Of a stretch of DNA of 64,000 bases, positions 17,227-24,388 are shown one piece after another. The notes under the pieces are model-generated. The model was not told where the DNA came from. It searched no databases and saw only the letters and a program-made list of their open reading frames with translations. The stretch comes from Fimbriimonadaceae bacterium (GTDB lineage Bacteria > Armatimonadota > Fimbriimonadia > Fimbriimonadales > Fimbriimonadaceae), in assembly GCA_022843485.1 (NCBI GenBank), contig JALHNM010000001.1, positions 310,001-374,000 of the forward strand, in the 5' to 3' direction. Numbering within the stretch: the stretch's first letter is position 1; each line of letters opens with the position of its first letter. Both the position numbers and the translations under genes were made by a program.

Positions 17227-17646
17227 ATGGGCAAGGCTCCTCTCGTCGTCGCTGCCGTGACGTTCGCCGGTCTGGGCTGGGCCAGTGGAGACGAGCGGTC
17301 CTTCACGATGGCCTTCGAGCGGGCTCACCGGCTCGGTGACCTCCGGCAGCTCGAGCGGCTCGTTCACTGGGAGGGGGTCGACGAGTTCACTCGCCGCAGC
17401 GTCATGAAGGCGTTCCAGATGGACTTTGGTTCTCGGATCCGGTCGGTCAAGATCGTCCCGGTGCCGCCGGGAGCGACCTTTGAGTACACGTTACGGGGGA
17501 CCACCTACCGGCCGAACCTGACCATCGTGGGTAGGTTGGTCGTCGACTACGTCCCGAAGCCGGAGGGAGGGGTGACGTCCAGCACCTACCTGGTCGGCCG
17601 CACGGCCCGCGGGCTTCGGATCGCCTCGGCCCGTCCCGTGAGCTAG
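17227..17646 (+). CDS. Small secreted protein of unknown function
   Basis: A 139-residue protein. ATG 17227 is preferred over the TTG ten codons upstream because it gives a compact signal peptide (APLVVAAVTFAGLGWA, cleavage before SGDE). The mature part has a helical segment (MAFERAHRLGDLRQLERLVHWEGVDEFTR) and then strand-rich sequence (ATFEYTLRGTTYRPNLTIVGRLVVDYVP, STYLVGRTARGLRIASA), which suggests a small alpha-beta fold of the NTF2 or lipocalin kind, without evidence for either. It shares a motif with the protein at 16309. It ends close to the convergent tRNA-Ala gene. Confidence 0.6.
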   Translation: MGKAPLVVAAVTFAGLGWASGDERSFTMAFERAHRLGDLRQLERLVHWEGVDEFTRRSVMKAFQMDFGSRIRSVKIVPVPPGATFEYTLRGTTYRPNLTIVGRLVVDYVPKPEGGVTSSTYLVGRTARGLRIASARPVS

Positions 17647-17652
17647 GCGGCG

Positions 17653-17728
17653 TGGTGGAGATGAGGGGATTCGAACCCCTGACCTCTGCAGTGCGATTGC
17701 AGCGCTCTCCCAGCTGAGCTACATCCCC
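17653..17728 (-). tRNA. tRNA-Ala(CGC)
   Basis: The minus strand folds into a full cloverleaf with GGGGATG paired to CATCTCC in the acceptor, including the G3-U70 pair that identifies alanine tRNAs. The anticodon loop ATCGCAC sits on a CTGCA/TGCAG stem and gives anticodon CGC, reading GCG. The T arm is GGGG-TTCGAAT-CCCC. Discriminator A73 is at 17656 and CCA is encoded (17653-17655). Confidence 0.95.
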
Positions 17729-17788
17729 ACGCGAGTGGACGGGCATGATACCCGGGTTTAGGCTCGGTGGGGCGAGGCCGGGACCGGG

Positions 17789-18589
17789 TTAGAAGGGGGT
17801 TGGGACGGCGCCCTTGACGGACGTGGGAGTGTGGAGCGTCTCCAGCAGCCCGTGCAGGTGGAGCCTGCGCCCGAACTCGGCGAGGCCCTCGGCCTGTGCT
17901 GGACCCCAGGCGTAGTCGAACGTCTCCCCGAGGTAGGCGTGGGCCAGGCGTTCGTCCACTCCAGGGGGGAGCTCCGTGGCGGCGATGACCTGGGGGATCG
18001 AGTGGCGGCCGGCGTCGGCGGCTTCTTGCAGGCGCCCGGCGAGGTCGGGGGTGAGGGATTCGCCTCCCACCCAGAGCGCCCAGACGAACGGTAGGCCGGT
18101 CAGATCTCGCCATGCCTGGCCGAGGTCGAGGGTGTGCAGGCCGTCCGCGGGGTAGGTGAGCCCGTTATCGCCGATGAGGACGGCGGCGTCGCAGGATTCG
18201 AGCATGCGGTCGCCGTCGGGGTCTTTCGGGGCGAGTTCGGGGTCCGTCCCGAACATGTCGCGCAGGAGGATCCGGGCGAGGGCGTTGCTCGTCATCGAGG
18301 AGGCGTCGAGGGCGAGGGTCTGGACTTCGGCGAGCGGAACCTTCGAGAAGAGCCTCACGCTGCGGACCCGGCCGAACGTGGCGACGGCGCAGCCCTCGGC
18401 GAAACGGCGGCCGACCGTCGCGAAGGCTTCGATCGATGAGACGAGGACGGCGGCCAGTTCGCCGGAGTCGAGCCGGGCGGGGAGTCGCGAGGGCCAATCG
18501 TAGACGACGGTCACCTCGGGCTGGGACTCGAGGGCCCAGACCAGGGGGCGGGCGTTCAGGAACGGGACAGAACCGACGGCGACGGGCAC
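17789..18589 (-). CDS. mqnA: Chorismate dehydratase, futalosine menaquinone pathway
   Basis: A 266-residue periplasmic-binding-protein-like enzyme of the MqnA/MqnD group. The opening VAVGSVPFLNARPLVWAL, the central LALDASSMTSNALARILL and LIGDNGLTY, and TGLPFVWALWV are the characteristic conserved blocks. MqnA dehydrates chorismate to 3-enolpyruvylbenzoate, the first committed step of menaquinone synthesis by the futalosine route. The start is GTG at 18589. No other mqn gene lies nearby. It matters for this window because the alternative complex III encoded at 23645-31397 is expected to oxidise menaquinol. Confidence 0.9.
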   Translation of the reverse strand: MPVAVGSVPFLNARPLVWALESQPEVTVVYDWPSRLPARLDSGELAAVLVSSIEAFATVGRRFAEGCAVATFGRVRSVRLFSKVPLAEVQTLALDASSMTSNALARILLRDMFGTDPELAPKDPDGDRMLESCDAAVLIGDNGLTYPADGLHTLDLGQAWRDLTGLPFVWALWVGGESLTPDLAGRLQEAADAGRHSIPQVIAATELPPGVDERLAHAYLGETFDYAWGPAQAEGLAEFGRRLHLHGLLETLHTPTSVKGAVPTPF

Positions 18590-18646
18590 GGTCGGATTCT
18601 ACGGGTAAGGGGCGCGGTCCGGTGGCCGACCGGGCACAATGAGGCC

Positions 18647-19216
18647 GTGGCGAACGTCTTCGAGACCGAGCGGTGCCGGGCCCGGCGATGGCGACCGGAC
18701 GATCCGGCCGACGTCGAGGCGGCGTTCCGCATGTACTCGGACTGGGAGGTCGTCCGGTGGCTGGGGGCGAGCCCGGTCGTGATGGCTTCGCTCGAGGAGC
18801 AGCGGGAGCGTCTCACCGCTCGGACAGAAGCGGACGAGGCCAGAGGCGACGGCACGGGGCTGTTCGCGCTCGAGCGGGTCGCGGATGCGGTCGTGGTCGG
18901 GTCGGTGTTGTTCAAGGAGCTTCCGGACGGGTACGGGATCGGGACGGGGGACTTCGAGGTGGGCTGGCACCTCGCCCGTGAGTTCTGGGGCCACGGGTAC
19001 GCGACCGAGGCGGGGCGAGGAGCCCTGCAGCATGGGTTCGGGTTAATGCCCGACCTCGACGCGATCGTCGCGATCGCCTTCCCAGAGAACGCTCGTTCGC
19101 TCGCCGTGATGGAGCGCTTGGGGATGGAGCGGGTCGGACTCACCCGCAAGTACTACGGCGTCGAAGCGATGCTCTACGAAGCAAGGCGATCGTCGTGGCC
19201 TTCACATGCCGGGTAG
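18647..19216 (+). CDS. GNAT acetyltransferase, RimJ/RimL type
   Basis: A 189-residue GCN5-related N-acetyltransferase. It opens with ETERCRARRWRPDDPADVEAAF, the typical TxRLxLRxxxxxD entry of the RimJ/RimL branch. FEVGWHLAREFWGHGYATEAGRGAL is the acetyl-CoA motif A, and FPENARSLAVMERLGMERVG is motif B. The start is GTG at 18647. Its 3' end overlaps the convergent RNase H-like gene by 15 bases. The acceptor (protein N-terminus, amino sugar or small molecule) cannot be told from the sequence. Confidence 0.85.
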   Translation: MANVFETERCRARRWRPDDPADVEAAFRMYSDWEVVRWLGASPVVMASLEEQRERLTARTEADEARGDGTGLFALERVADAVVVGSVLFKELPDGYGIGTGDFEVGWHLAREFWGHGYATEAGRGALQHGFGLMPDLDAIVAIAFPENARSLAVMERLGMERVGLTRKYYGVEAMLYEARRSSWPSHAG

Positions 19217-19711
19217 GAGCCTCCCTGGGACGGCCCCAAGCCCCACTCCGGGGTCGGGGGGTAGGTCCGCTCGACTCGCCCACTCGCGCGCGGAGCGCAC
19301 GCACTCCGTGTAAAGGGGGTGCTCCGAGCCTTGCCGTAGCCAGCGCAGGGTGAGACGATGGGGCTCAGCGGCGAAGAGGAGTCGCTCCCAGAGGTCGGCG
19401 TTGGGGACCGTCCTCTCCCCTCGGCGCCAACCGCCGTCCCGCCACTGCCCCACCAACCCCTGTTGGCCGCTCGCGACGACCGTCCGGGAATCGCAGTACG
19501 CGACGACCCTTGCAGGGCGCGAGAGTCGCTCGAGCCCCGCTAGCAGAGAGTAGACATCCATGCGGTTGTCCGTCGTACAGGCAAAGCCCCCTGCCGCCTC
19601 GACTATGCGCCCGCGCCAGACGAGGCGGGCCGAATAGCCACCCGCTCCCGGGTTCTGCAAGCACGAACCGTGGGCGAACAGGGTGACCTTCGGCAACGCG
19701 GCGAGCGGCAT
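19202..19711 (-). CDS. RNase HI-like protein with altered catalytic residues
   Basis: A 169-residue protein aligned by eye with E. coli RNase HI along its whole length: SCLQNPGAGGYSARLVWRG, TTDNRMDVYSLLAGLE, YCDSRTVV, GWRRGE and LTLRWLRQGSEHPLYTECVRSARE all match family blocks. The active site is changed. The first aspartate (DGS in the family) is H14, the glutamate of NRME is D52, the aspartate D134 is V138, and the catalytic-loop histidine H124 is G128; only D74 (E. coli D70) remains. RNA cleavage by the usual two-metal mechanism therefore looks unlikely, and a hybrid-binding role is possible. A 15-base sequence found in the lexA promoter lies just upstream, so SOS control is suggested. ATG at 19711. 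Confidence 0.75.
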   Translation of the reverse strand: MPLAALPKVTLFAHGSCLQNPGAGGYSARLVWRGRIVEAAGGFACTTDNRMDVYSLLAGLERLSRPARVVAYCDSRTVVASGQQGLVGQWRDGGWRRGERTVPNADLWERLLFAAEPHRLTLRWLRQGSEHPLYTECVRSAREWASRADLPPDPGVGLGAVPGRLLPGM

Positions 19712-19727
19712 GCCGAGACCGTACCAT

Positions 19728-19747
19728 GTCTACCTTTTCTTGTCTAC
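19728..19747 (-). promoter_or_regulatory. Candidate LexA operator upstream of the RNase H-like gene
   Basis: On the gene's strand the site reads GTAGACAAGAAAAGG followed by TAGAC, a direct repeat of GTAGAC with 8 bases between. The first 15 bases are identical to those in the lexA promoter (45896-45910) and in the same orientation to the gene. It lies 17 bases before the ATG. Confidence 0.55.
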
Positions 19748-19762
19748 ACGTAATTTTACGTG
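19747..19762. promoter_or_regulatory. Perfect palindrome next to the candidate LexA site
   Basis: CACGTAA and TTACGTG flank TT. It covers the stop codon region of the methyltransferase gene and the presumed -35 region of the RNase H-like gene, touching the candidate LexA site at one base. It may be a second operator. Confidence 0.35.
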
Positions 19763-20499
19763 ACATCCGCGTCCGGCCTGCGGGCGACGGCGACGACGCT
19801 CGACCCCCAGGGCAGGTCGCGGCCGCGGTCGACGATCTGATCCGCCTCTCGCCGCAAGACCTCCGTGAGCGCCTGGTTGAGGCGGGGCGAGACTTTTGGG
19901 AGCGAAGCGTGCGGCGGGCCCGGCCGGAGCTTCTCGACGATGCGGCTCACGAGCACGGCTGGGAACAGCGAGTGGATCGCGTACGAGGTGCGGACGGGCT
20001 CGAGTCCCGCACTTCGCAGCTTGGCGACGACTTCCTCACGGCGGTACCGCCGAAAGTGGCGGAGAGCGACGTCGTGGGGCCCCCAGAGGAGCCGAAACGC
20101 GGGCACGCTCAGGACAAGGGTGCCCCCTGGCCGGAGGACCCGGGCCGTCTCGCGCAGGGCCGCGGCGTCGTCCTCGATATGCTCGTAGACGTCGAGGGCG
20201 ACCGCGGCGTCGAAGGATCGGTCTCGGAACGGCAGTCGAGCCCCGTCGCCGAGCACGAGGCGGGAGAGCCCCCGCCGGCGACAATAGTCCAGGGCCCGGG
20301 GTTCAGGGTCGAGGCCGGTTGCGCTCTGACCGGCCGGGGTCTCGGCAAGGCCCGCCCCCGTGCCGCAGCCAAGGTCGAGCACATCGACCGCGTGGGGAGC
20401 GTAGGCGGAGAGGAGTCTGCGCGCCAGGGCCCGACGCCCGACGAACCACCAGTAGGCGTCCTCAAGCTGGAAGAGCTTGTCGTACTCTTCAGTCTGCAC
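19756..20499 (-). CDS. SAM-dependent class I methyltransferase
   Basis: A 247-residue methyltransferase. The SAM site is VLDLGCGTGAGL, followed by ATGLDPEPRALDYCRRRG (acidic ribose contact) and LPFRDRSFDAAVALDVYEHIED; ETARVLRPGGTLVLSVPA is motif IV-V. GTG 20499 is taken because the family-like sequence EEYDKLFQLEDAYWWFVGRR begins there; the frame reads on far upstream but overlaps the glycosyltransferase. It overlaps that gene by 11 bases, so the two are coupled. The pair of a GT2 enzyme and a methyltransferase is common in glycolipid or polyprenyl-sugar decoration, but the substrate is unknown. Confidence 0.85.
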   Translation of the reverse strand: MQTEEYDKLFQLEDAYWWFVGRRALARRLLSAYAPHAVDVLDLGCGTGAGLAETPAGQSATGLDPEPRALDYCRRRGLSRLVLGDGARLPFRDRSFDAAVALDVYEHIEDDAAALRETARVLRPGGTLVLSVPAFRLLWGPHDVALRHFRRYRREEVVAKLRSAGLEPVRTSYAIHSLFPAVLVSRIVEKLRPGPPHASLPKVSPRLNQALTEVLRREADQIVDRGRDLPWGSSVVAVARRPDADVT

Positions 20500-21259
20500 G
20501 GAGGGCCAACCGCCTCTTCTTGCCGGCGAGCCGCAGGCGGACGAGGTCGCCGAGCATGCGGGGTCCGTCGCGCATGAGGACGACCTTGGACCCGTCCTGG
20601 TGCCGCCAGCGGATCGGCACCTCGACGATCCGGTAGCCAAGGTCGCGGGCGACCATGAGGGCCTCGAAGTCGAACCCGAACCCGTCGATCTCACAGCGTC
20701 GGAAGACCTCGTGGGCGACGGGACCTCGGAAGAGTTTGAAGCCGCACTGGGTGTCTTGGATCCCGCCGACGGCGAGCGTTTGGACGGCGAGGTTAAAGGC
20801 CCGGCCGAGCATCTCACGGTGCCACGGCTGGCGGACTTCAAGGTTGGAGTCGCGCAGGGGGCGGCTCCCGATGGCGATGTCCGCGCCTTCGATGGCGGCG
20901 AGGAGCTTGTCGACCTCTTCGATGGGGGTCGCGAGGTCGGCGTCTGAGAAGAGGATCAGGTCGGCCTCGGCGGCGTGCACACCGACCCGGACGGCGTGGC
21001 CCTTCCCCCGGTTCGGCGCGTAGGCGTGGAGGGCGAACCCGGGGTGCGTCTCGGCGAACGCTTCGACGATGGCGGGGGTCGCGTCACGGCTGCCGTCCGA
21101 GACGACGGTCACGCTCCAGGTGTAGCTCTGGGCTTGGAAGTACTCGTCCATCCGGGCGAGCGTCGACCCGATCCGGGCCTCCTCGTCATAGGCGGGCACG
21201 ACGACGGCGAGGGTGGGGCGATCCAAGTGCGAGGAGTCTACCAGCAGGGGCCTGCGCAC
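20489..21259 (-). CDS. GT2 glycosyltransferase, dolichyl-phosphate-sugar synthase type
   Basis: A 256-residue family 2 glycosyltransferase. AVVVPAYDEEARIGSTL opens the nucleotide-sugar fold, VVSDGSRDAT and LILFSDADLATP (the DxD metal site) follow, and IQDTQCGFKLFR and DFEALMVARDLGYRIVEVPIRWRHQDGSKV are hallmarks of DPM1/DPG-synthase relatives that transfer glucose or mannose to a polyprenyl phosphate. No transmembrane segment is visible, unlike GtrB. The start is GTG 21259, though an internal start a few codons on is possible. It is first of a two-gene unit with the methyltransferase. Confidence 0.85.
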   Translation of the reverse strand: MRRPLLVDSSHLDRPTLAVVVPAYDEEARIGSTLARMDEYFQAQSYTWSVTVVSDGSRDATPAIVEAFAETHPGFALHAYAPNRGKGHAVRVGVHAAEADLILFSDADLATPIEEVDKLLAAIEGADIAIGSRPLRDSNLEVRQPWHREMLGRAFNLAVQTLAVGGIQDTQCGFKLFRGPVAHEVFRRCEIDGFGFDFEALMVARDLGYRIVEVPIRWRHQDGSKVVLMRDGPRMLGDLVRLRLAGKKRRLALRAD

Positions 21260-21659
21260 TCCAGCCCGAGGTGGTCTGGTCCAGTCCCTGCCAGTGGCGG
21301 GCAGATAAGGTTTGCGGTTAGGCTTAACCGGTAACGAAGATTAGATCAGCGGCATTACTCTTCCATCATCACGCAATGTTGAACGACTAGAATAAGAGAG
21401 TGCTTATCCGGACGTTCATACAAGACTAGTCCGTAAACGATCAGTCATAACGAACGTTCCGTTCATTTTTGAGCTTGTAGAGCGATGATGCCGAGAGGCG
21501 CTCCTTGCGCCCGGGAGGGCAAACCGGAGGGAAACGTATGCTTAGCCGCCGCCCTATAGCGTAGAATATATCGGATAAGGCCTTTCTGCGGTTTTCCGCC
21601 GCCGAGGCCCGTCCCCTGTTGACATCTCAGATTGGCTAGCGGCTATAGTGCGTTCAGCG
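21260..21659. other. AT-richer 400-base intergenic region before the respiratory operon
   Basis: No open frame with a ribosome site is seen. The left 230 bases are AT-rich for this window and hold short repeated pieces such as ACGTTC and AACGTTCCGTTC (about 21411-21465). The middle (about 21480-21540) is G-rich with small potential hairpins, for example GAGCG pairing with CGCTC. I could not match it to a riboswitch I know. TAGAAT near 21560 and the promoter at 21619 face the ctaA-ctaB gene. Confidence 0.5.
21619..21649 (+). promoter_or_regulatory. Sigma-70-like promoter of the respiratory operon
   Basis: TTGACA (21619-21624) and TATAGT (21644-21649) are separated by 19 bases, slightly long. 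The transcript would start near 21656, leaving only 3-4 bases before the ATG at 21660, so a nearly leaderless message is predicted. Confidence 0.5.
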
Positions 21660-23606
21660 ATGGCCACAGTCCAGAAAGCGAGACGCCGTCCGGAGCCTGA
21701 GCGCGGGGGTGGCGCGACCGTCCCTCGGTCTGCCGTGGGCCCGGTCGCCGGGCCGTCCTCGGTGATGCTTTCCCGGGTGGTCTGGGGGCTACTGGCCTAT
21801 ACGTGCGCCGTCCTGCTGTTCGGCGCGTTCGTGCGCGCCTCGTATTCGGGCGACGGGTGCGGGACGAGTTGGCCGCTCTGCCAGGGGCACTTGGTGCCGC
21901 CGCCCACGGACGTCGCGCGGACGATCGAGTTCACGCACCGCGCGACGAGCGGGCTCTTGCTCTTGGGGGTGGCCGTGGCCTACGGGTGGTCCCGCCGGGT
22001 CTACGCCCGTCGCGCCCCGGTCCGGACGGCGCTCGGGCTCGCCCTCCTCACGACAGTCGTCTCGGCCTTGATCGGGGCGGCCCTCGTCATCTTCCAGATG
22101 GTGACCGACGACAAGTCGGCGGGCCGGGCGGTCACGATGCCGCTCCACCTGGTGAACAACTACGTCCTGGTCGCGGCGCTCGTGTTCGCGGCGTTCTGGG
22201 CGGGCGGGGGCCGCGAGACGGTATGGCGCGGCCAGGGCCAAGTGCTCCGCGGCCTCAAGTGGCTCGCCGGGGGGCTTTTCGCGCTCGGGGCGACCGGGGC
22301 GTTCTCCGCGCTCGGGAAGACGGCCTTCGAGCACGAGCTCCGCGGAGCTAGGAACCTCGCCGAGCGAGCGATGATGCACGTAGGCGATGGGGCGCACCCG
22401 CTGCTTAAGGGCGGCGTGGTCCACCCGCTCATCGCGACGTCGGTGGGCCTCCTCCTCGTGTGGGTCTGCGGTTCGATCGTCCAGGCCCGCCCCGACCCGC
22501 AGGTGCGCAAGTGGGCTCGGTGGTCGGTCGGCCTCTTCGTTGTGCAGTACCTCTTCGGGGCGGCGAACCTGGTCGCGAGCGCTCCGGTGGCGATGCAGAT
22601 CGGCCACCTCGCCCTTGCGATCGCAGGTTGGGTCGCCCTCGTGATGCTCGCGGCCTACGCGCTCGGTAAAGGCACGCCCCAGGCCGAGCCGGTCGAGCGG
22701 GCACCTTCGGCCCCTCGGCCCGAGCCCGCGGCGGGCGCGATGGCCCTGGTCCGAGACTATGTGGCCCTGACGAAGCCGCGGGTCGTCAGCCTCCTCTTGT
22801 TCACGACCGTCGCCGCCATGGTGGTGGCCGCCCGCGGGGCGCCGGGCTTCTGGCTCACCCTCTGGGTGTGCGTTGGGGGCTACATGATGGCGGGGGCGGC
22901 GAACGCCTTCAACATGTCCGTCGAGGCGGACCTGGACGAGGCGATGGGCCGGACCGCCACGCGGCCGACCGTCACCCACCGGATCGGCAAGCGCCAGGCC
23001 CAGGCGTTCGCGACCGTGCTCATGGTCGGGGCGTTCGGGCTGCTTTGGGCGAGCGCGAACCTTCTCTCGGCCGTTCTCGCCCTCTGCGGGCTCCTGTGCT
23101 ACGTCTTCGTCTACACGCTCTGGCTCAAGCGGCGCACCTGGCAGAACATCGTAATCGGCGGGGCGGCCGGCGCATTCCCTCCGCTGGTGGGCTACGCTGC
23201 GGTCTCCGGGCACCTCTCCCCGATCGCCTGGTACCTCTTCGCGATCGTGTTCACCTGGACACCGGTCCACTTTTGGGCGCTCGCGCTCCTGCTCAAGGAC
23301 GACTACGCACGGGCGGGCGTCCCGATGCTCCCGGTCGTGAAAGGGGAGCGGGTGACGGCCGACCAGATCGGGCTCTACGCCCTCGTGACTGCCGTCGTGT
23401 CGGTGCTGCCGTTCTTCCAGGGGGAGGCGGGGCTCGTCTACCTCGTCGGCTCGGCGCTCCTCAACCTCGGGCTCGTCGCCCAGAGCCTACGCCTTTGGCT
23501 CTGCACGGAGCGGCCCCAGGCCCGGGCGCTCTTCAAGTTCTCAATGGCTTACCTGGCCCTCTTCTTCATCGTCATCGCGATCGACCAAGTGAGGTGGGTC
23601 TCCTGA
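21660..23606 (+). CDS. ctaA-ctaB: Fused heme A synthase (CtaA) and heme O synthase (CtaB)
   Basis: A 648-residue membrane protein joining two enzymes of heme A synthesis. Residues to about 345 are CtaA/COX15: eight hydrophobic segments, with CGTSWPLCQGHLVPP (a paired-cysteine loop) and histidines in EFTHRATSG, PLHLVNNY, VHPLIATS and QIGHLALA as heme ligands. From about 365 it is CtaB/COX10 prenyltransferase, with ALTKPRVVSLLL, NMSVEADLDEAMGRTATRP (first Asp-rich motif) and DDYARAGVPMLP (second). CtaB farnesylates heme B and CtaA oxidises heme O to heme A for the downstream oxidase. ATG 21660 is chosen over GTG 21648, which overlaps the -10. CtaA-CtaB fusions exist in Thermus as I recall. Confidence 0.92.
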   Translation: MATVQKARRRPEPERGGGATVPRSAVGPVAGPSSVMLSRVVWGLLAYTCAVLLFGAFVRASYSGDGCGTSWPLCQGHLVPPPTDVARTIEFTHRATSGLLLLGVAVAYGWSRRVYARRAPVRTALGLALLTTVVSALIGAALVIFQMVTDDKSAGRAVTMPLHLVNNYVLVAALVFAAFWAGGGRETVWRGQGQVLRGLKWLAGGLFALGATGAFSALGKTAFEHELRGARNLAERAMMHVGDGAHPLLKGGVVHPLIATSVGLLLVWVCGSIVQARPDPQVRKWARWSVGLFVVQYLFGAANLVASAPVAMQIGHLALAIAGWVALVMLAAYALGKGTPQAEPVERAPSAPRPEPAAGAMALVRDYVALTKPRVVSLLLFTTVAAMVVAARGAPGFWLTLWVCVGGYMMAGAANAFNMSVEADLDEAMGRTATRPTVTHRIGKRQAQAFATVLMVGAFGLLWASANLLSAVLALCGLLCYVFVYTLWLKRRTWQNIVIGGAAGAFPPLVGYAAVSGHLSPIAWYLFAIVFTWTPVHFWALALLLKDDYARAGVPMLPVVKGERVTADQIGLYALVTAVVSVLPFFQGEAGLVYLVGSALLNLGLVAQSLRLWLCTERPQARALFKFSMAYLALFFIVIAIDQVRWVS

Positions 23607-23644
23607 CGACTCGCCCCAGCGCCCTCGGGGGGCGCGCCTGACCT

Positions 23645-24388
23645 ATGCCACAGATCTTCGGACCCGCCGTCAACACGATCGCCACCGTGAGCCTCTTCGC
23701 GGGGGCGGTGGTGCCGTTCGCTCTCTTGCTGACCGGATCGGCCCTCACGAGCTCGCCCTACAACACGAAGGTGACGGTGCCGCTCGACCAGCCCGCCCCG
23801 TTCAGCCACCGGCACCACGCGGTGGAACTCGGGATCGACTGCCGGTTCTGCCACGTGAGCGTCGAGGAGTCGGCCCAGGCCGGGGTTCCGTCGACCGACG
23901 TCTGTATGACCTGCCATAGCCAGATCTGGACCAATAGCCCGAACCTCGAAGCGGTCCGCAAGTCGCTCGAGACGGCCACTCCGATCGAGTGGAACAAGGT
24001 CAACGCCGTGCCCGACTTCGTCTACTTCAACCACTCGATCCACGTCGCTCGCGGGATCAGCTGCAACAACTGTCACGGGGCCGTGAACGATATGCACATC
24101 ACGTGGAAGGGCAACGCCTTCCGGATGGCCTGGTGCCTCACCTGCCACGAGAACCCGCAGAACTACATGTACGCCGACCCGGGCTCGAACTTGAGCCCGC
24201 GGGAGCAGGTGTTCGCCCTCTACAAGAAGCTCGCCGCTGGGGACAAGCTGACCCAGGTCGAGCGTCAACTGGCCGACGGCCTCGAGCAGGTCATGCCGGC
24301 CGACAAGGTCCACGAGGGCTACAAGCTCATGAACGAGCGCGGGGTCAACGTCTCCCAGCTCAAGGATTGCTATGTCTGCCACCACTAG
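23645..24388 (+). CDS. actA: Alternative complex III subunit A, pentaheme cytochrome c
   Basis: A 247-residue protein with an N-terminal membrane anchor (TIATVSLFAGAVVPFALLLTG) and five CxxCH heme sites at 66-70, 87-91, 140-144, 164-168 and 242-246. This is the pentaheme ActA that takes electrons within alternative complex III and passes them toward the monoheme ActE or the oxidase. Its last heme motif runs to the final residue, and the 3' end overlaps actB by 17 bases. It lies 38 bases after ctaA-ctaB in the same operon. Confidence 0.95.
   Translation: MPQIFGPAVNTIATVSLFAGAVVPFALLLTGSALTSSPYNTKVTVPLDQPAPFSHRHHAVELGIDCRFCHVSVEESAQAGVPSTDVCMTCHSQIWTNSPNLEAVRKSLETATPIEWNKVNAVPDFVYFNHSIHVARGISCNNCHGAVNDMHITWKGNAFRMAWCLTCHENPQNYMYADPGSNLSPREQVFALYKKLAAGDKLTQVERQLADGLEQVMPADKVHEGYKLMNERGVNVSQLKDCYVCHH

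Noticed and set aside
21480-21560. Possible c-di-GMP (GEMM) or cobalamin riboswitch before ctaA-ctaB
   Set aside because: GGGCAAACC and later GGAAACG recall GEMM pieces, but the P1b hairpin and the GGGACGCAAAGCC block are missing, and no cobalamin box was seen.
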